Part shown: one piece after another, positions 43,691 through 53,005 of the stretch
Layout: the number at the start of each line of letters is the position of its first letter
Numbering within the stretch: position 1 is the stretch's first letter
Assembly (NCBI GenBank): GCA_036501185.1
Contig: DASYAU010000014.1
Span: forward strand, 42,999 to 106,998
DNA from: Korobacter sp036501185
GTDB taxonomy: Bacteria; Acidobacteriota; Terriglobia; Terriglobales; Acidobacteriaceae
Length of the DNA: 64,000 bases
Reading direction: 5' to 3'
Program-made: the position numbers and the translations under genes
The notes under the pieces: generated by a model
Database searches by the model: none
Told to the model about the DNA's origin: nothing
The model's input: only the letters and a program-made list of their open reading frames with translations

Positions 43691-44794
43691 TTACGCGTTG
43701 CCGACCTTCGTATTTTTCTGCGCGTAGGCGAAGCGATAAACCTGGGCATCGATTTCCCGCCGCAGGTCTCGCCAAATCGTGTCGGGCATTTGTAGAAAGG
43801 TACTGACCACGGTCGGATCAAACTGGCGGCCGCCCCATTGCGCGATCTCATCGCGCGCGGCCTGGATCGACTGGGCCGCGCGGTACGGACGGTCGCTGGT
43901 GATGGCATCCAACGTGTCGGCCACCGCGAATATGCGAGCGCCAAGGGGTATCTGCTCGCCCTTCAGTCCGCGCGGGTAGCCCGTGCCATCGAAGAACTCC
44001 TGGTGGGCGTAGACGATTTCAGCAGCTTCGTATAGGAAAGGAATTTTACGCAGCATGTGATAGCCGCGGTAGCAGTGCTCGCGCATGATGGTGACTTCTT
44101 CCGGCGTGAGCGGGCCAGGCTTCCTGAGAATAGCGTCCGGAATAGCCATCTTTCCGATGTCGTGCAGGAAGGCGCCGCGGGCAATCACGCGGATGCGTTC
44201 CGTTTCCAATCCCATGGCGCGGGCTATGGCGATGGTGAAAGCCGTGACGCGCTTGGAATGGCCTTCGGTCTCCGCATCTTTCAAGTCGAGGGCGTCGCCG
44301 AGGGCTTCGAGGGTGATGTCGTACGAGCGCTCCAGGTCGGCCATGGCCTGCCGTAACTGCTCGGTCCGCGCCGCAACCAGCGATTCGAGGTTAGTCTGAT
44401 AAGCGCGGTTTTCCAGCTTGAGGCGGCGGTTTTCGAGGGCACGACGGACCATGGCGAGCAGTTGCTCGCGCTCGAAAGGCTTCAAAAGGTAATCGTAGGC
44501 ACCGTTGCGGATGGCGGCCAGCGCGACGGAAATGTCGTGAACAGCCGTGACCATCACGACGGGCATATCGGGATACTTCTCCTTAGTTCTCTCAAGGAGG
44601 CCGATGCCGTCGAGCTCCGCCATCATCAGGTCGGAGAGCATGAGTTCGAATTCTTCGCCGGATTCCAGGACAGCGAGTGCCTGGAGGCCGGAACCTGCCT
44701 GCTGGGTCTTATAGCCGGCGTTGTTAAGCATGGAGGAGACAATTTCGCGGATAGGCTCTTCGTCGTCCACCACCAGGATTCGTTCAGATGCCAT
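43691..44794 (-). CDS. Response regulator with HD-GYP domain (cyclic-di-GMP phosphodiesterase type)
   Basis: A 367-residue two-domain regulator. Residues 1-120 are a receiver (ILVVDDEEPI, phospho-acceptor Asp in LMLSDLMMAELDG, conserved Lys in DYLLKPFER). A helical linker (about 120-160) leads to an HD-GYP domain with FLHDIGKMAIPD and GTGYPRGLKGEQIP, the catalytic HD and GYP signatures. RpfG-like proteins of this kind hydrolyse cyclic di-GMP in response to a sensor kinase. AAGGGA precedes the ATG. It is divergent from the hybrid kinase at 45034, its likely partner. Confidence 0.92.
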   Translation of the reverse strand: MASERILVVDDEEPIREIVSSMLNNAGYKTQQAGSGLQALAVLESGEEFELMLSDLMMAELDGIGLLERTKEKYPDMPVVMVTAVHDISVALAAIRNGAYDYLLKPFEREQLLAMVRRALENRRLKLENRAYQTNLESLVAARTEQLRQAMADLERSYDITLEALGDALDLKDAETEGHSKRVTAFTIAIARAMGLETERIRVIARGAFLHDIGKMAIPDAILRKPGPLTPEEVTIMREHCYRGYHMLRKIPFLYEAAEIVYAHQEFFDGTGYPRGLKGEQIPLGARIFAVADTLDAITSDRPYRAAQSIQAARDEIAQWGGRQFDPTVVSTFLQMPDTIWRDLRREIDAQVYRFAYAQKNTKVGNA

Positions 44795-44873
44795 GAGTCC
44801 CTTGTCGCTGTAGCCCGCGGATGAGGTAGTTGAACTCGAAGTTTCTCACAGAGTTATCCGGAAGGGAAACGCG

Positions 44874-44898
44874 CAGTTCCTTCAGCCAGGAGGAACTG
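44874..44898. repeat. Inverted repeat in the HD-GYP/hybrid-kinase divergent region
   Basis: CAGTTCCT (44874-44881) and AGGAACTG (44891-44898) form an 8-bp perfect dyad with a 9-nt spacer, near the middle of the 239-bp divergent region. The layout suits a dimeric regulator's operator or a hairpin in one leader. Confidence 0.5.
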
Positions 44899-45033
44899 TT
44901 CCCCAGAAGTAACAAGCGAGCAAACTTGATGTTGCGATTATATAAAGAGAATATACACCGAGAACCACCCGCGTTACTGTCGTTACTCCCCTAGAACCCG
45001 CAATTTACGGGGCTTATTCGTCAACACTGGTAT

Positions 45034-48000
45034 ATGATTTTTTCACCTTCGATGATCGCTGCCGGCAACCCCACGGGCTTCTGGCAGTTGCTAGAAAAGC
45101 AACTGCTCTACGCCGACGTGTTGACGAAGGGTTCGGATATCCTCATCCTGCTGGCGGCCACCATCCTGGTGTACCGCACCTTCCGTGAAAAATACCTTGT
45201 GCCGTGGGTGGCGGGTTGGGCGGCATACCTCGCCTACCGTCTCCTGGGAACGCTGCCGGCAATCCGCTCGATTCCTGAGATCACCTTGCTGTCGCACATA
45301 GCGTTCGCTGCGGCGGTCACGTTCTTTGCCATCTCGGTACTGCAATACACGCGACGGAGGAGTTGGCAATGGCCGATCTTCGTGTTGTGCCTGCTGGCCA
45401 TGTGTACCGCCGCGATCCGGGTAATTTCTGGAGCAGGGACGCAATGGTTTGCTTTGAGCGAGATCTTGTTGACTTCAGGAATTTGCTGGCTGGCTGCGGC
45501 GCAACTGATGTTCTTCGCCCGCGGGCGGCGGCAATTGGGCGTTTGGTTGATGGCGGCGATGCTCCTGGTCTTGCACCTCGACGCGTTTCCCGGACATTCG
45601 CACAGTCTGGCGGGACTCGACGTCGCCATTGAGCTGTTGCTCGGGCTAAGCATGCTGGTGATTGTGCTCGACCATTCGCGTGAGCGCACCGAGCGGCTGG
45701 GACTCATCAATACGATCACCACTACGATTGCCCGGACTCACGAGGCTGCGCCGCTGATGCTCAGTGTGCTGGAAAAGCTGAAAGAGCATACCGGGGCATC
45801 GGCCACCTGGTACCGCTACCTTTTGCAAGACAAGATGCTCATTCAGCAGCACATTGGGCTTTCCGAACGATTCCTGAACGACCGCCGCGTGGTAAGCATG
45901 GACGAGAGCCATGCCGTACGCATGATCGAAGAGGGTGTTCCTGGAACGTTCGAGCCGGCGCGAAGCGATGCAGCTACGGCGCGCATCTTTGGCGAAATGA
46001 ATGTGGAGCAGGTGCTCATCGTTCCGGTGCGTGGCAAGAACTCGATTATCGGCACGATTAACTTTGGTATGGCGCGTAAACGCGATTACCTGCCGGATGA
46101 ATTGAGCTTCCTGGCATCGATTGCCGACCAGATGGGAATCGCGCTCGAAAACGTGAAGATGTTCGAGCAGATTTTGCGCTCGCAGCGTCAGTGGGTAAGC
46201 ACGTTCGACTCCATCGAAGACATCATCATTGTGCACGACGACGCCGGCCGCATCATGCGGACCAACCGCGCACTTTTGCAGCGCCTGGGCAAGCGCGTGC
46301 ACGAAGTCATCCACGAGCCCATGGGCGCCGTACTGCCGAACGTGGCGCCTTCAGTGATCTGCCCCTATTGCGCCGAGCGCCGCGACGGATACGTGGAAGG
46401 CCCGGACCCGTGTTTCGGCGGCCACTCGCTGGTCTCCACTTCGACGTATTCACAGGGTGGCACGTCAGATCTCGGAACGATCCACATCGTAAAGGACACC
46501 ACCGAGCGTCGGGCTGCGGAAGAGCGCTACCGGTTGCTTTTCGAGGAGGTGGGCGAGGGCGTTTACATCACCACGGGCGACGGCCGGATCCTGGAAGTGA
46601 ACGATGCGTTCGTTCGCATGCTCGGTTACGACGACCGGCGGCAACTCGTAAACCTCGACATTGGCGAGGCCGTGTACCGGTACGCAGAAGACCGGGAGAA
46701 GATCCGGACGGAAATCCGGGCAAAGAACTTCGTGCGCAACTTTGAAACCACGCTGCGTCGCCGCGACGGCACTCTGCTCACCGCATTGGAGAGCAGCTTC
46801 GGGACCCGCGACGCGAGTGGCAGGATCGTGCGCTACCAGGGCTTCATGCTCGATGTCAGCGAGCAGAAGCGGGTGGAAAATGAGATCAAACGTCGTAATC
46901 GCGAATTGAATGCGCTGAATGCGATCGCGGTAATCGGTGCGCAGTCCTTCGATCTGGACGAGATCCTGAATATCACCTTGCGGCAATTAGTCGATCTCTT
47001 CGCCGTGGATATGGGTTCGGTGTGGATCCTCGACCAGGAGAAGCTCGCGTTCCGTCCGCGCGCAACCGTGGGCGCGCAAAGTCTTGGGGCGAAGGTGAAA
47101 GAGATGTTGATAACCCCCGAGACTTACCACGCGATGCTGCAGGAGCGCCCAGAATCGCTCACCGAACAACACCTCGCACTCATGCCGCAGGAGGCACGGG
47201 ACCACCTGCGCGAGATGGGCGTTGCTTCCTGGATGTGGGTACTGCTCTGGGTTGGCGAGATTCCGGTCGGCGTGATGGGTATCAGCAGCCGCACGGCACG
47301 CGAGTTCTCGCCGCTGGACCGCAATTTGCTCGTTGCCATCGGTCGCCAATTGGCAACCACAATCGACAAGGTCCGTCTGTACGAGGAAACGACGAAAGCC
47401 TACGAAGATCTGCGGCGCACCCAGGAACAACTGCTGCAAAGCGAAAAGATGTCGGCCGTCGGTCAGTTGATTTCCGGCGTGGCCCACGAACTGAACAACC
47501 CCCTCACCGCGATTGTGGGCTACGCGCAATTGCTCGAACAGGAACCACTGTCGCCGCGGGCACTCGATTTCGTTCAGAAACTCTACAAGCAAACCCAGCG
47601 AACCCGTCGCGTGGTACAGAACCTGCTTTCCTTCGCGCGACAACGCAAGCCCCTCAAGCAGGATGTGGATTTGCGTCGTGTGATCGATGAGACGCTGGCC
47701 CTGCGCGATTACGACCTGAAACTGAACAACATTGCGGTGGACCGCAAGTTCTCGGAGGAGTTCCCGCATGTGGTGGCGGACGCGCACCAGCTCGAACAGG
47801 TGTTCCTAAACATCATTAACAACGCGGTGGATGCAATGCTCGAAAGCGCGCGCGACGGTCTGCTGACAGTATCGGCCGATGTCGATCAGGAGCACACCAG
47901 CGCCATGGTGGAGTTTCGCGACACCGGACCGGGCATCAAAGATCCGAAGCGCATCTTCGATCCGTTCTACACGACCAAGACGGTGGGCAAGGGAACCGGG

Positions 48001-48561
48001 CTGGGCCTGAGCATTTGTTACGGCATCGTGAAAGAACACGGGGGAGATATCGTCGCGTTCAACCATCCGCAGGGCGGAGCGGTGTTCCAGGTGCGCCTCC
48101 CGCTCACGGGCAAGGAGCGTATGCACGAGCCGGTGCCGGTAGCGCTGCCGAAAGAGGCGCTGGCAGGGAGAATCCTCGCGATCGATGACGAAGATGCAGT
48201 CCTGGATTTGGAGCGTGAGCTCCTGGCCGGCGCCGGAGCCGAGGTGCATTGTGCTCAGGATGCGACGGAAGCGATCCGGCAGCTCCAGTCACACGCGTTT
48301 GATGCCGTGGTGATTGACAGCAAGATGCCGGGAGAACTCGACGCCGAAGATGTCTACCGGTGGGTGTTGAAAAACCAGCCGGAACTCGCCTCGCGGTTCG
48401 TGTTCACCATTTCACACGCGACAGAGCCAACCGTGCGCGAGTTCCTCGAAGAGCACGCACTCACGCACATCGAGAAGCCGTTCCAAGTCTCTGAGCTGAT
48501 AAGCACTTTACGCAGAATTCTGGGCCGCGAGAAAGCCAGCGCGGTGCCCAGCGCATCGTAG
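45034..48561 (+). CDS. Membrane-bound hybrid histidine kinase with GAF and PAS sensor domains
   Basis: An 1175-residue sensor. The first 220 residues hold about seven membrane segments. A GAF-like domain follows (about 225-375), then a PAS-like domain (STFDSIEDIIIVHDDAG, about 390-490) with a Cys pair (ICPYCAERRDGYVEGPDPC, here seen as CPYCAERRDG), a second PAS (LLFEEVGEGVYITTGDG, about 500-615) and a second GAF (about 630-780). The kinase core has the phospho-acceptor His in GVAHELNNPLTAIVGY (about 821) and an ATPase domain (GTGLGLSICYGIVKEHGG). A C-terminal receiver (ILAIDDEDAVLDLE, Asp near 1093 in DAVVIDSKMPGE) completes it. Signal unknown. No strong ribosome site precedes ATG 45034. Confidence 0.92.
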   Translation: MIFSPSMIAAGNPTGFWQLLEKQLLYADVLTKGSDILILLAATILVYRTFREKYLVPWVAGWAAYLAYRLLGTLPAIRSIPEITLLSHIAFAAAVTFFAISVLQYTRRRSWQWPIFVLCLLAMCTAAIRVISGAGTQWFALSEILLTSGICWLAAAQLMFFARGRRQLGVWLMAAMLLVLHLDAFPGHSHSLAGLDVAIELLLGLSMLVIVLDHSRERTERLGLINTITTTIARTHEAAPLMLSVLEKLKEHTGASATWYRYLLQDKMLIQQHIGLSERFLNDRRVVSMDESHAVRMIEEGVPGTFEPARSDAATARIFGEMNVEQVLIVPVRGKNSIIGTINFGMARKRDYLPDELSFLASIADQMGIALENVKMFEQILRSQRQWVSTFDSIEDIIIVHDDAGRIMRTNRALLQRLGKRVHEVIHEPMGAVLPNVAPSVICPYCAERRDGYVEGPDPCFGGHSLVSTSTYSQGGTSDLGTIHIVKDTTERRAAEERYRLLFEEVGEGVYITTGDGRILEVNDAFVRMLGYDDRRQLVNLDIGEAVYRYAEDREKIRTEIRAKNFVRNFETTLRRRDGTLLTALESSFGTRDASGRIVRYQGFMLDVSEQKRVENEIKRRNRELNALNAIAVIGAQSFDLDEILNITLRQLVDLFAVDMGSVWILDQEKLAFRPRATVGAQSLGAKVKEMLITPETYHAMLQERPESLTEQHLALMPQEARDHLREMGVASWMWVLLWVGEIPVGVMGISSRTAREFSPLDRNLLVAIGRQLATTIDKVRLYEETTKAYEDLRRTQEQLLQSEKMSAVGQLISGVAHELNNPLTAIVGYAQLLEQEPLSPRALDFVQKLYKQTQRTRRVVQNLLSFARQRKPLKQDVDLRRVIDETLALRDYDLKLNNIAVDRKFSEEFPHVVADAHQLEQVFLNIINNAVDAMLESARDGLLTVSADVDQEHTSAMVEFRDTGPGIKDPKRIFDPFYTTKTVGKGTGLGLSICYGIVKEHGGDIVAFNHPQGGAVFQVRLPLTGKERMHEPVPVALPKEALAGRILAIDDEDAVLDLERELLAGAGAEVHCAQDATEAIRQLQSHAFDAVVIDSKMPGELDAEDVYRWVLKNQPELASRFVFTISHATEPTVREFLEEHALTHIEKPFQVSELISTLRRILGREKASAVPSAS

Positions 48562-48907
48562 TAACAAAGCCTTCCATTCAACTGCTTACCGGCAAATGTG
48601 GGTATCTGCATACCACATCTTGTGCAAGTCATGCCGTCTCCCATTGATCGGTAAGTCGGAATTACATAGCGAAATTACTCATTAGATGCTCCTGCGGGCC
48701 TTAGTTCTCTTAGGGTTCCGGGCAGTTCTGCCTCAGAATTCGCCTGCGCTTGAGGTGAAGCTCGGTTAGGCAGTGTGATTGCTATATGTATCGGTGTCCG
48801 TGGGGTGAAACAGCCCTGATTTCCTGTGGTTAGCTGAAGCTAGATGAAGATCAGCAGCCCGCCCAGAAGCACCAAAAGATCAGAAATAAAACCCTAAAGG
48901 GGGCAGA
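48562..48907. other. Gene-free interval before the ECF-like sigma gene
   Basis: I find no supportable gene in these 346 bp. A bulged hairpin, ATGTGGGTAT/ATACCACAT with loop CTGC (48596-48618), lies 34 bp past the kinase stop and may mark its message end, although no T-run follows. The rest is likely the promoter and leader of the sigma gene; a GGGGG ribosome site is present at 48900-48904. Confidence 0.5.
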
Positions 48908-49432
48908 ATGGCGAGCACACTTCAGAACGTTGCAGTTAGCGAGTACACGAGCTTTGTTCCGACCTTTGCGCACTCGTCCGTTGATCAATCCAAGCACATT
49001 TACGAACAGAACCGTCATCGCGTATATGCGCTGGCGTTCTGGATGACCAACAACGAATTGCAGGCGGAGCTGTTGCTCGAAGCAACGTTCGTCCGCGCCT
49101 TTGCCGAATATCAAACTCCTGACGCAGAACAGATCGACCGCGCCCTCGTCGCTGAGTTGCGCGACGTACACATGATTGGCTTCCTCACGTTGAACTGCGG
49201 GGAAGTGACGACTATCGAGAACATCCGCCAGAACACTAAGCGCGTCCATCTGGAACTCGCGGTGGTGCAATTGCCCGCGACCGAAAAATTGATGTTCCTT
49301 ATGCACGATGTGGAAGGCTACAGCCACGAGCGCATTGCGCGCACGCTGAAAGTCACGGTAAGCAATTCGAAGCTCGGTCTGCACCAGGCGCGGCTCCGCA
49401 TTCGCGAGCTGGTCAGCAAGATGGTTTGGTAA
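48908..49432 (+). CDS. ECF-like RNA polymerase sigma factor
   Basis: A 174-residue sigma-70 family protein. Region 2 is present but degenerate: HRVYALAFWMTNNELQAELLLEATFVRAFA lacks the acidic AEDLTQ element usual in ECF factors (shown in parts: HRVYALAFWMTNN, LQAELLLEATF). Region 4 is good: LPATEKLMFLMHDVEGYSHERIARTLKVTVSNSKLGLHQARLRIREL, here LPATEKLMFLMHDVEGY and SNSKLGLHQARLRI. The region 4 core closely resembles that of the ECF factor at 58119. No anti-sigma gene is adjacent. GGGGG precedes the ATG, and a strong terminator follows, so it is monocistronic. It may be a divergent sigma factor or a regulator derived from one. Confidence 0.8.
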   Translation: MASTLQNVAVSEYTSFVPTFAHSSVDQSKHIYEQNRHRVYALAFWMTNNELQAELLLEATFVRAFAEYQTPDAEQIDRALVAELRDVHMIGFLTLNCGEVTTIENIRQNTKRVHLELAVVQLPATEKLMFLMHDVEGYSHERIARTLKVTVSNSKLGLHQARLRIRELVSKMVW

Positions 49433-49482
49433 CCGACAAGATCCTCCTTAACTGTTGCAGCATCAACTCTCTCCTATTCCCA

Positions 49483-49509
49483 GCCCCTGCGAGTGCAGGG
49501 GCCCTTTTT
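49483..49509 (+). terminator. Terminator of the ECF-like sigma gene
   Basis: GCCCCTGC (49483-49490), loop GAGT, GCAGGGGC (49495-49502), then CCTTTTT. An 8-bp perfect GC-rich stem with a T-run, 50 bp past the stop. Confidence 0.92.
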
Positions 49510-49517
49510 GATGCATG

Positions 49518-49542
49518 AAAATGCGGAGCCCGAAGGCTCCGC
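49518..49542 (-). terminator. Terminator of the secreted protein gene at 49561
   Basis: On the minus strand GCGGAGCC, loop TTCG, GGCTCCGC (plus 49523-49542) forms an 8-bp stem closed by a stable TTCG tetraloop, followed by ATTTT (49518-49522). Confidence 0.8.
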
Positions 49543-49560
49543 GCTGGCGAATTCAGCAGA

Positions 49561-50379
49561 CTATTCCACAGAGGCGGTGAAGGCGCCGTTGTTCGTGCAC
49601 TTGCCGCCCATGGTCTTGCCGCTAACTTTGCCCTGGCCGTCGGGCTGCGCCATCATGGCGCATTGTCCCTGCATGATCGTGTAATACATGCCGGCGAACA
49701 TGATTTTCACGTCACCGCTCGGACCTTTAAAGTTCGCCATGTGAGTCATGTCGTCCATGCCGGCGAAACTCCAGGTTTCGGTCTGGCCGCCGGCCCAGTG
49801 CACCGTCCATTTATCGCCGACGGAGGCGTGCTGGTGCGCATCCATGGCAGGCTGTGCCTTGCGCATCTGTTCCTGCGCGGCTGCGATCTGCGCCTGGTTC
49901 TTCGCGTTCTGCTCTTGCTGCTTCTTCTGCGCCGCCAAGTAAGTGTCGCTCTGTTCCGCCTTCGTAGTCGGATAGATCTCGTTATAGCCGTTCTGCTGGC
50001 CAGGAACCGGGATCTTCACGTCGAGATCGCAGCGCTCGGGGCCGGGCACCTGTCCCGCGTATTGCGCTGCCATGCCCGTGGGATTCTCGCCTTTCAAGGT
50101 GACGTGCAGATCACCACTCACGACCTTGGACGACAACACCTTGAACGGTTCGTGCGCGGTAACAGTCGCTTTCGCGAGCGACGCGGCATCTACATTCGCA
50201 ACTTTTACCACGATCTCCCGAGTGTCCCCGTTCTTGCACGTGCCGGTCGTACCGACTAGCGAGGGCGTTCCGGCTGCGGCTCGCTTCGTTTCAATACGTT
50301 TGCTGGAGACGTTCGGTAGCTGGGCGACCGCGAGCTGTGTGAGCCCAAGGAACACAATCAATGCAAGATGTCGTTTCAA
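49561..50379 (-). CDS. Secreted protein of unknown function
   Basis: A 272-residue protein starting with TTG at 50379, supported by GGAGG 6 nt upstream. A signal peptide (MKRHLALIVFLGLTQLAVAQ) precedes a domain of about 110 residues (with GTCKNGDTREIVVKVANVD and a Cys in PERCDLDVKI), a Gln/Ala-rich helical linker (AAQKKQQEQNAKNQAQIAAA region), and a C-terminal domain rich in Met, Gly and His (HWAGGQTETWSFAGMDDMTH; GQCAMMAQPDG; GGKCTNNG). No family is recognised. It stands between two terminators and is convergent with the sigma gene. Confidence 0.75.
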   Translation of the reverse strand: MKRHLALIVFLGLTQLAVAQLPNVSSKRIETKRAAAGTPSLVGTTGTCKNGDTREIVVKVANVDAASLAKATVTAHEPFKVLSSKVVSGDLHVTLKGENPTGMAAQYAGQVPGPERCDLDVKIPVPGQQNGYNEIYPTTKAEQSDTYLAAQKKQQEQNAKNQAQIAAAQEQMRKAQPAMDAHQHASVGDKWTVHWAGGQTETWSFAGMDDMTHMANFKGPSGDVKIMFAGMYYTIMQGQCAMMAQPDGQGKVSGKTMGGKCTNNGAFTASVE

Positions 50380-50441
50380 ACTTTGCCTCCAGAAAATGTG
50401 CTTACCTGAGCATTCGTCGGAAGCGAAAGATCGGAAGAAAA

Positions 50442-52097
50442 CTACTGGGCAGGGACTGAGAGCTCAGCTCGCAGGGCGGCCAGTCCCGCGGAGTAGGGGA
50501 ACCTGCGGAGGCCCTCCTGCACGGTGGCGACGGCCTCACCGCGCTCCCCGAGTTGAAGCTGGATTCGGGCCCGAAGCTCGTAGAGTTCGGGCTCATCCAT
50601 CCAGTGTTGTGCGATTTGGGTCTGCGCCAGCGCCGCCGTTGGTCTGCCAGAATTGGCGAGCGCGCGTGCGAGATAAAAATTCGCATCGGGATCGGCCGGA
50701 GCATAGCGAATCGCCTGCTCGTAATGGGGCACCGCATTGACGTCGGCTGATTGCGCGTCGTAAGCAAGCCCTTCATGAACCTCATAACTGGCTAAACAGG
50801 GAAGAATGGCGATGCACAGCACAGCAGGAACGCCAACCAGTGCGGCCTTCGGAAACCGCCCGGATGAAGTGATATGAGGATCGTCCCGAAGGAACGCGAA
50901 GCTCAACCACAGCCAGAGCAGCGCCCAAGTCTCCGCGCGATGGAGAGGGAAGTCGGCACCAGCCGCGATGAGGAGGCTCGCGAATCCGGCGAGTGCGTAC
51001 GGGGAACCATGCTTCAACAGCAAAAAGATACTTAGCGCAATCAATACAAGAAAGGCGGCGCCGCCAAGTATGCCGGCCTCGGCGAAGAATTCGACGAAGT
51101 CATTATGCGCATGCGTTTGCGGATCGGCGAATGCAAGTTGCTTGGGCGAAGGGTGGTCGTGAAACCATCGTCCCATGCGCGCGGGATAGATGTATGCAAA
51201 GCTGCCAGGGCCGCTACCGAGTGCCGAGAGACCATCGTGGACAGCGACATGCCAGATGAGAAAACGGCCTGCCAGCGAGGTGGAGACGGCTCGCGACGCA
51301 TGCTGCTCAGACCTGAGTTGGAACGCGATGACCAAAATGCAGAACCCCATGATGACGATGCTCTGCATCCCGCTTCGCGGGAGAAACATAGCGAGCGTGA
51401 ACAGCATCACCCCAAAGGCAAGAAGCCCCGCGTGCGAACCGGCGAAGAACAGCGCGAGGAACATTGGGAGAAGACATATGCGCCAGAACCACGCTTCCGG
51501 ACGCAGTGCAAAATAAACAACCGCCGACATGCTCGACGCCAGATAGGCCGCGACGAAGTTCGGATTGCCAAGCGTCGCCGCGATCTGCATGCGGCCGCCG
51601 ACGTAGTTGGCCTGCAACCCGAAGGGCGAGAAGACATCGAAGCCGAACCTGTTGAGGATTGCCACGATGGCAACCATGACCCCGGAGATCGCGATGCCGC
51701 GCAGAAGCCACGTCGAGCGACCTTGCAGCCCCACAGCGGCGATCGGAACCAGCAGCAGGCCAGCAGCGATGAATAGTAGCGGTTGCACTGCCAGTGCATG
51801 CTGAGGCGAGAATGCTGCGGAGATCAGGAGCAGCAAAAGAAATAACGCCGCGAGGCGAAGTAAAAGCGCGTGCCAGCGAGTTCGAGCGATGGGTCGCGTC
51901 GAAAACGTCAGCGGCACCGCAAGTAGAGCTGTCGCGGCGACCAGCAACGAAGACTTCGCAAGCAGAAACGGCGATTGCAGTGTCGGCCAGAAGAACACAG
52001 ACAGCAGTGTGGGAAGAGCGGCGATCGCAAACGCGAACGCACGGAAGGGAAGTGCGGCCGCTGCGCTTTGCTCTCGCATTGCGGCCGTCGAATTCAT
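50442..52097 (-). CDS. O-antigen ligase-like membrane protein with C-terminal TPR region
   Basis: A 551-residue protein. Residues about 20-430 contain 10-12 membrane segments and a Wzy_C/O-antigen ligase-like core, with the periplasmic loop motif GSGPGSFAYIYPARMGRW and HAHNDFVEFFAEAGILGG, including the conserved His. The C-terminal 120 residues form TPR-like helix pairs (HYEQAIRYAPADPDANFYLARAL, AIYELRARIQLQLGERGEAVA-like ELYELRARIQLQLG). Such proteins polymerise or ligate surface polysaccharide; TPR-fused forms occur in several phyla. It starts 4 bp after the dapA stop, so it is probably the last gene of the lysine operon transcript. No obvious ribosome site precedes it. Confidence 0.85.
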   Translation of the reverse strand: MNSTAAMREQSAAAALPFRAFAFAIAALPTLLSVFFWPTLQSPFLLAKSSLLVAATALLAVPLTFSTRPIARTRWHALLLRLAALFLLLLLISAAFSPQHALAVQPLLFIAAGLLLVPIAAVGLQGRSTWLLRGIAISGVMVAIVAILNRFGFDVFSPFGLQANYVGGRMQIAATLGNPNFVAAYLASSMSAVVYFALRPEAWFWRICLLPMFLALFFAGSHAGLLAFGVMLFTLAMFLPRSGMQSIVIMGFCILVIAFQLRSEQHASRAVSTSLAGRFLIWHVAVHDGLSALGSGPGSFAYIYPARMGRWFHDHPSPKQLAFADPQTHAHNDFVEFFAEAGILGGAAFLVLIALSIFLLLKHGSPYALAGFASLLIAAGADFPLHRAETWALLWLWLSFAFLRDDPHITSSGRFPKAALVGVPAVLCIAILPCLASYEVHEGLAYDAQSADVNAVPHYEQAIRYAPADPDANFYLARALANSGRPTAALAQTQIAQHWMDEPELYELRARIQLQLGERGEAVATVQEGLRRFPYSAGLAALRAELSVPAQ

Positions 52098-52101
52098 GGC
52101 G

Positions 52102-53004
52102 TCAACGCGCGACGGTAGCGTTCTTCAACACGCCGGCGTCTGCGGCAATCTTCTCCATCTTGGCGCGGGTGGCGGGCTGCATAGGTACCATCGGGAGGCG
52201 GTAATTCTCCTCGATGCGTCCCATCATCGCAAGCACGGCCTTCACTGGTCCCGGATTCGACTCGATAAAGTTTCCGTTCATCAGGTCGAGGAAGTGGTTG
52301 TGCAGCTTGCGTGCGGTGGCCCAGTCGTTGTTGTTGGCCGCGTGCACGAGGTCTGTCATCTCTTTCGGAATTTCGTTCGACGCCACCGAGATCAACCCCA
52401 CGCCACCCAGCGACATGATCGGCAAGGTCAGCGCATCATCGCCCGAGAGCACGGAGAAATCTTCGGGCGCCTGGCGGCAAATGTCCATGATCTGCGCCAT
52501 GTTCCCACTCGCCTCCTTCACGGCCACGATGTTTGGAATCCTCGCGAGCCGCATCAACGTGGGAGTCTCGATATTTGTGCCGGTGCGGCCGGGCACGTTA
52601 TATAGCACCAGCTGTTTGTCGACGGCATCCGCAATTGCCTTAAAGTGCTGGTACTGGCCTTCCTGCGTCGGCTTGTTGTAGTAGGGCGACGCCGTAAGGA
52701 TGTAGTCCACACCGTTGATCGCCGCCACTTCCTTCGCTTTCGCAACGGCTTCGGCGGTGTTATTCGAGGTTGCGCCGGCAACGATCGGCACTCGGCCATT
52801 TGCAACTTCGATGGTTTGCTGAATGACCGTCAGCCACTCATCGTGCGTGAGCGTCGGAGTCTCGCCCGTGGTGCCGCAGGGCACGAGAAAATCGATTCCT
52901 GATTCGATCTGCCACTCAACGAGTGCTCGCTGGGCGCGCAGATCGAGACTGCCGTCCTGCTTGAAGGGAGTTACCACTGCGGTGCCGCAGCCACGCAATT
53001 TCAT
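52102..53004 (-). CDS. dapA: 4-hydroxy-tetrahydrodipicolinate synthase
   Basis: A 300-residue TIM-barrel aldolase for the first committed step of the lysine/diaminopimelate branch, condensing pyruvate with aspartate semialdehyde. Key motifs are PCGTTGETPTLTHDEW, the catalytic Tyr in LYNVPGRTG, and the Schiff-base lysine in IVAVKEASGN (about residue 162). GAGG precedes the ATG, which lies one base after the dapB stop. It follows asd, lysC and dapB on the same strand, so the four genes form one biosynthetic unit. Confidence 0.96.
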   Translation of the reverse strand: MKLRGCGTAVVTPFKQDGSLDLRAQRALVEWQIESGIDFLVPCGTTGETPTLTHDEWLTVIQQTIEVANGRVPIVAGATSNNTAEAVAKAKEVAAINGVDYILTASPYYNKPTQEGQYQHFKAIADAVDKQLVLYNVPGRTGTNIETPTLMRLARIPNIVAVKEASGNMAQIMDICRQAPEDFSVLSGDDALTLPIMSLGGVGLISVASNEIPKEMTDLVHAANNNDWATARKLHNHFLDLMNGNFIESNPGPVKAVLAMMGRIEENYRLPMVPMQPATRAKMEKIAADAGVLKNATVAR

Positions 53005-53005
53005 C

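Noticed and set aside
48562..48907. Riboswitch (for example cyclic di-GMP type) ahead of the sigma gene
   Set aside because: I could not match the conserved cores of known riboswitches; only a bulged hairpin near the kinase stop is visible.
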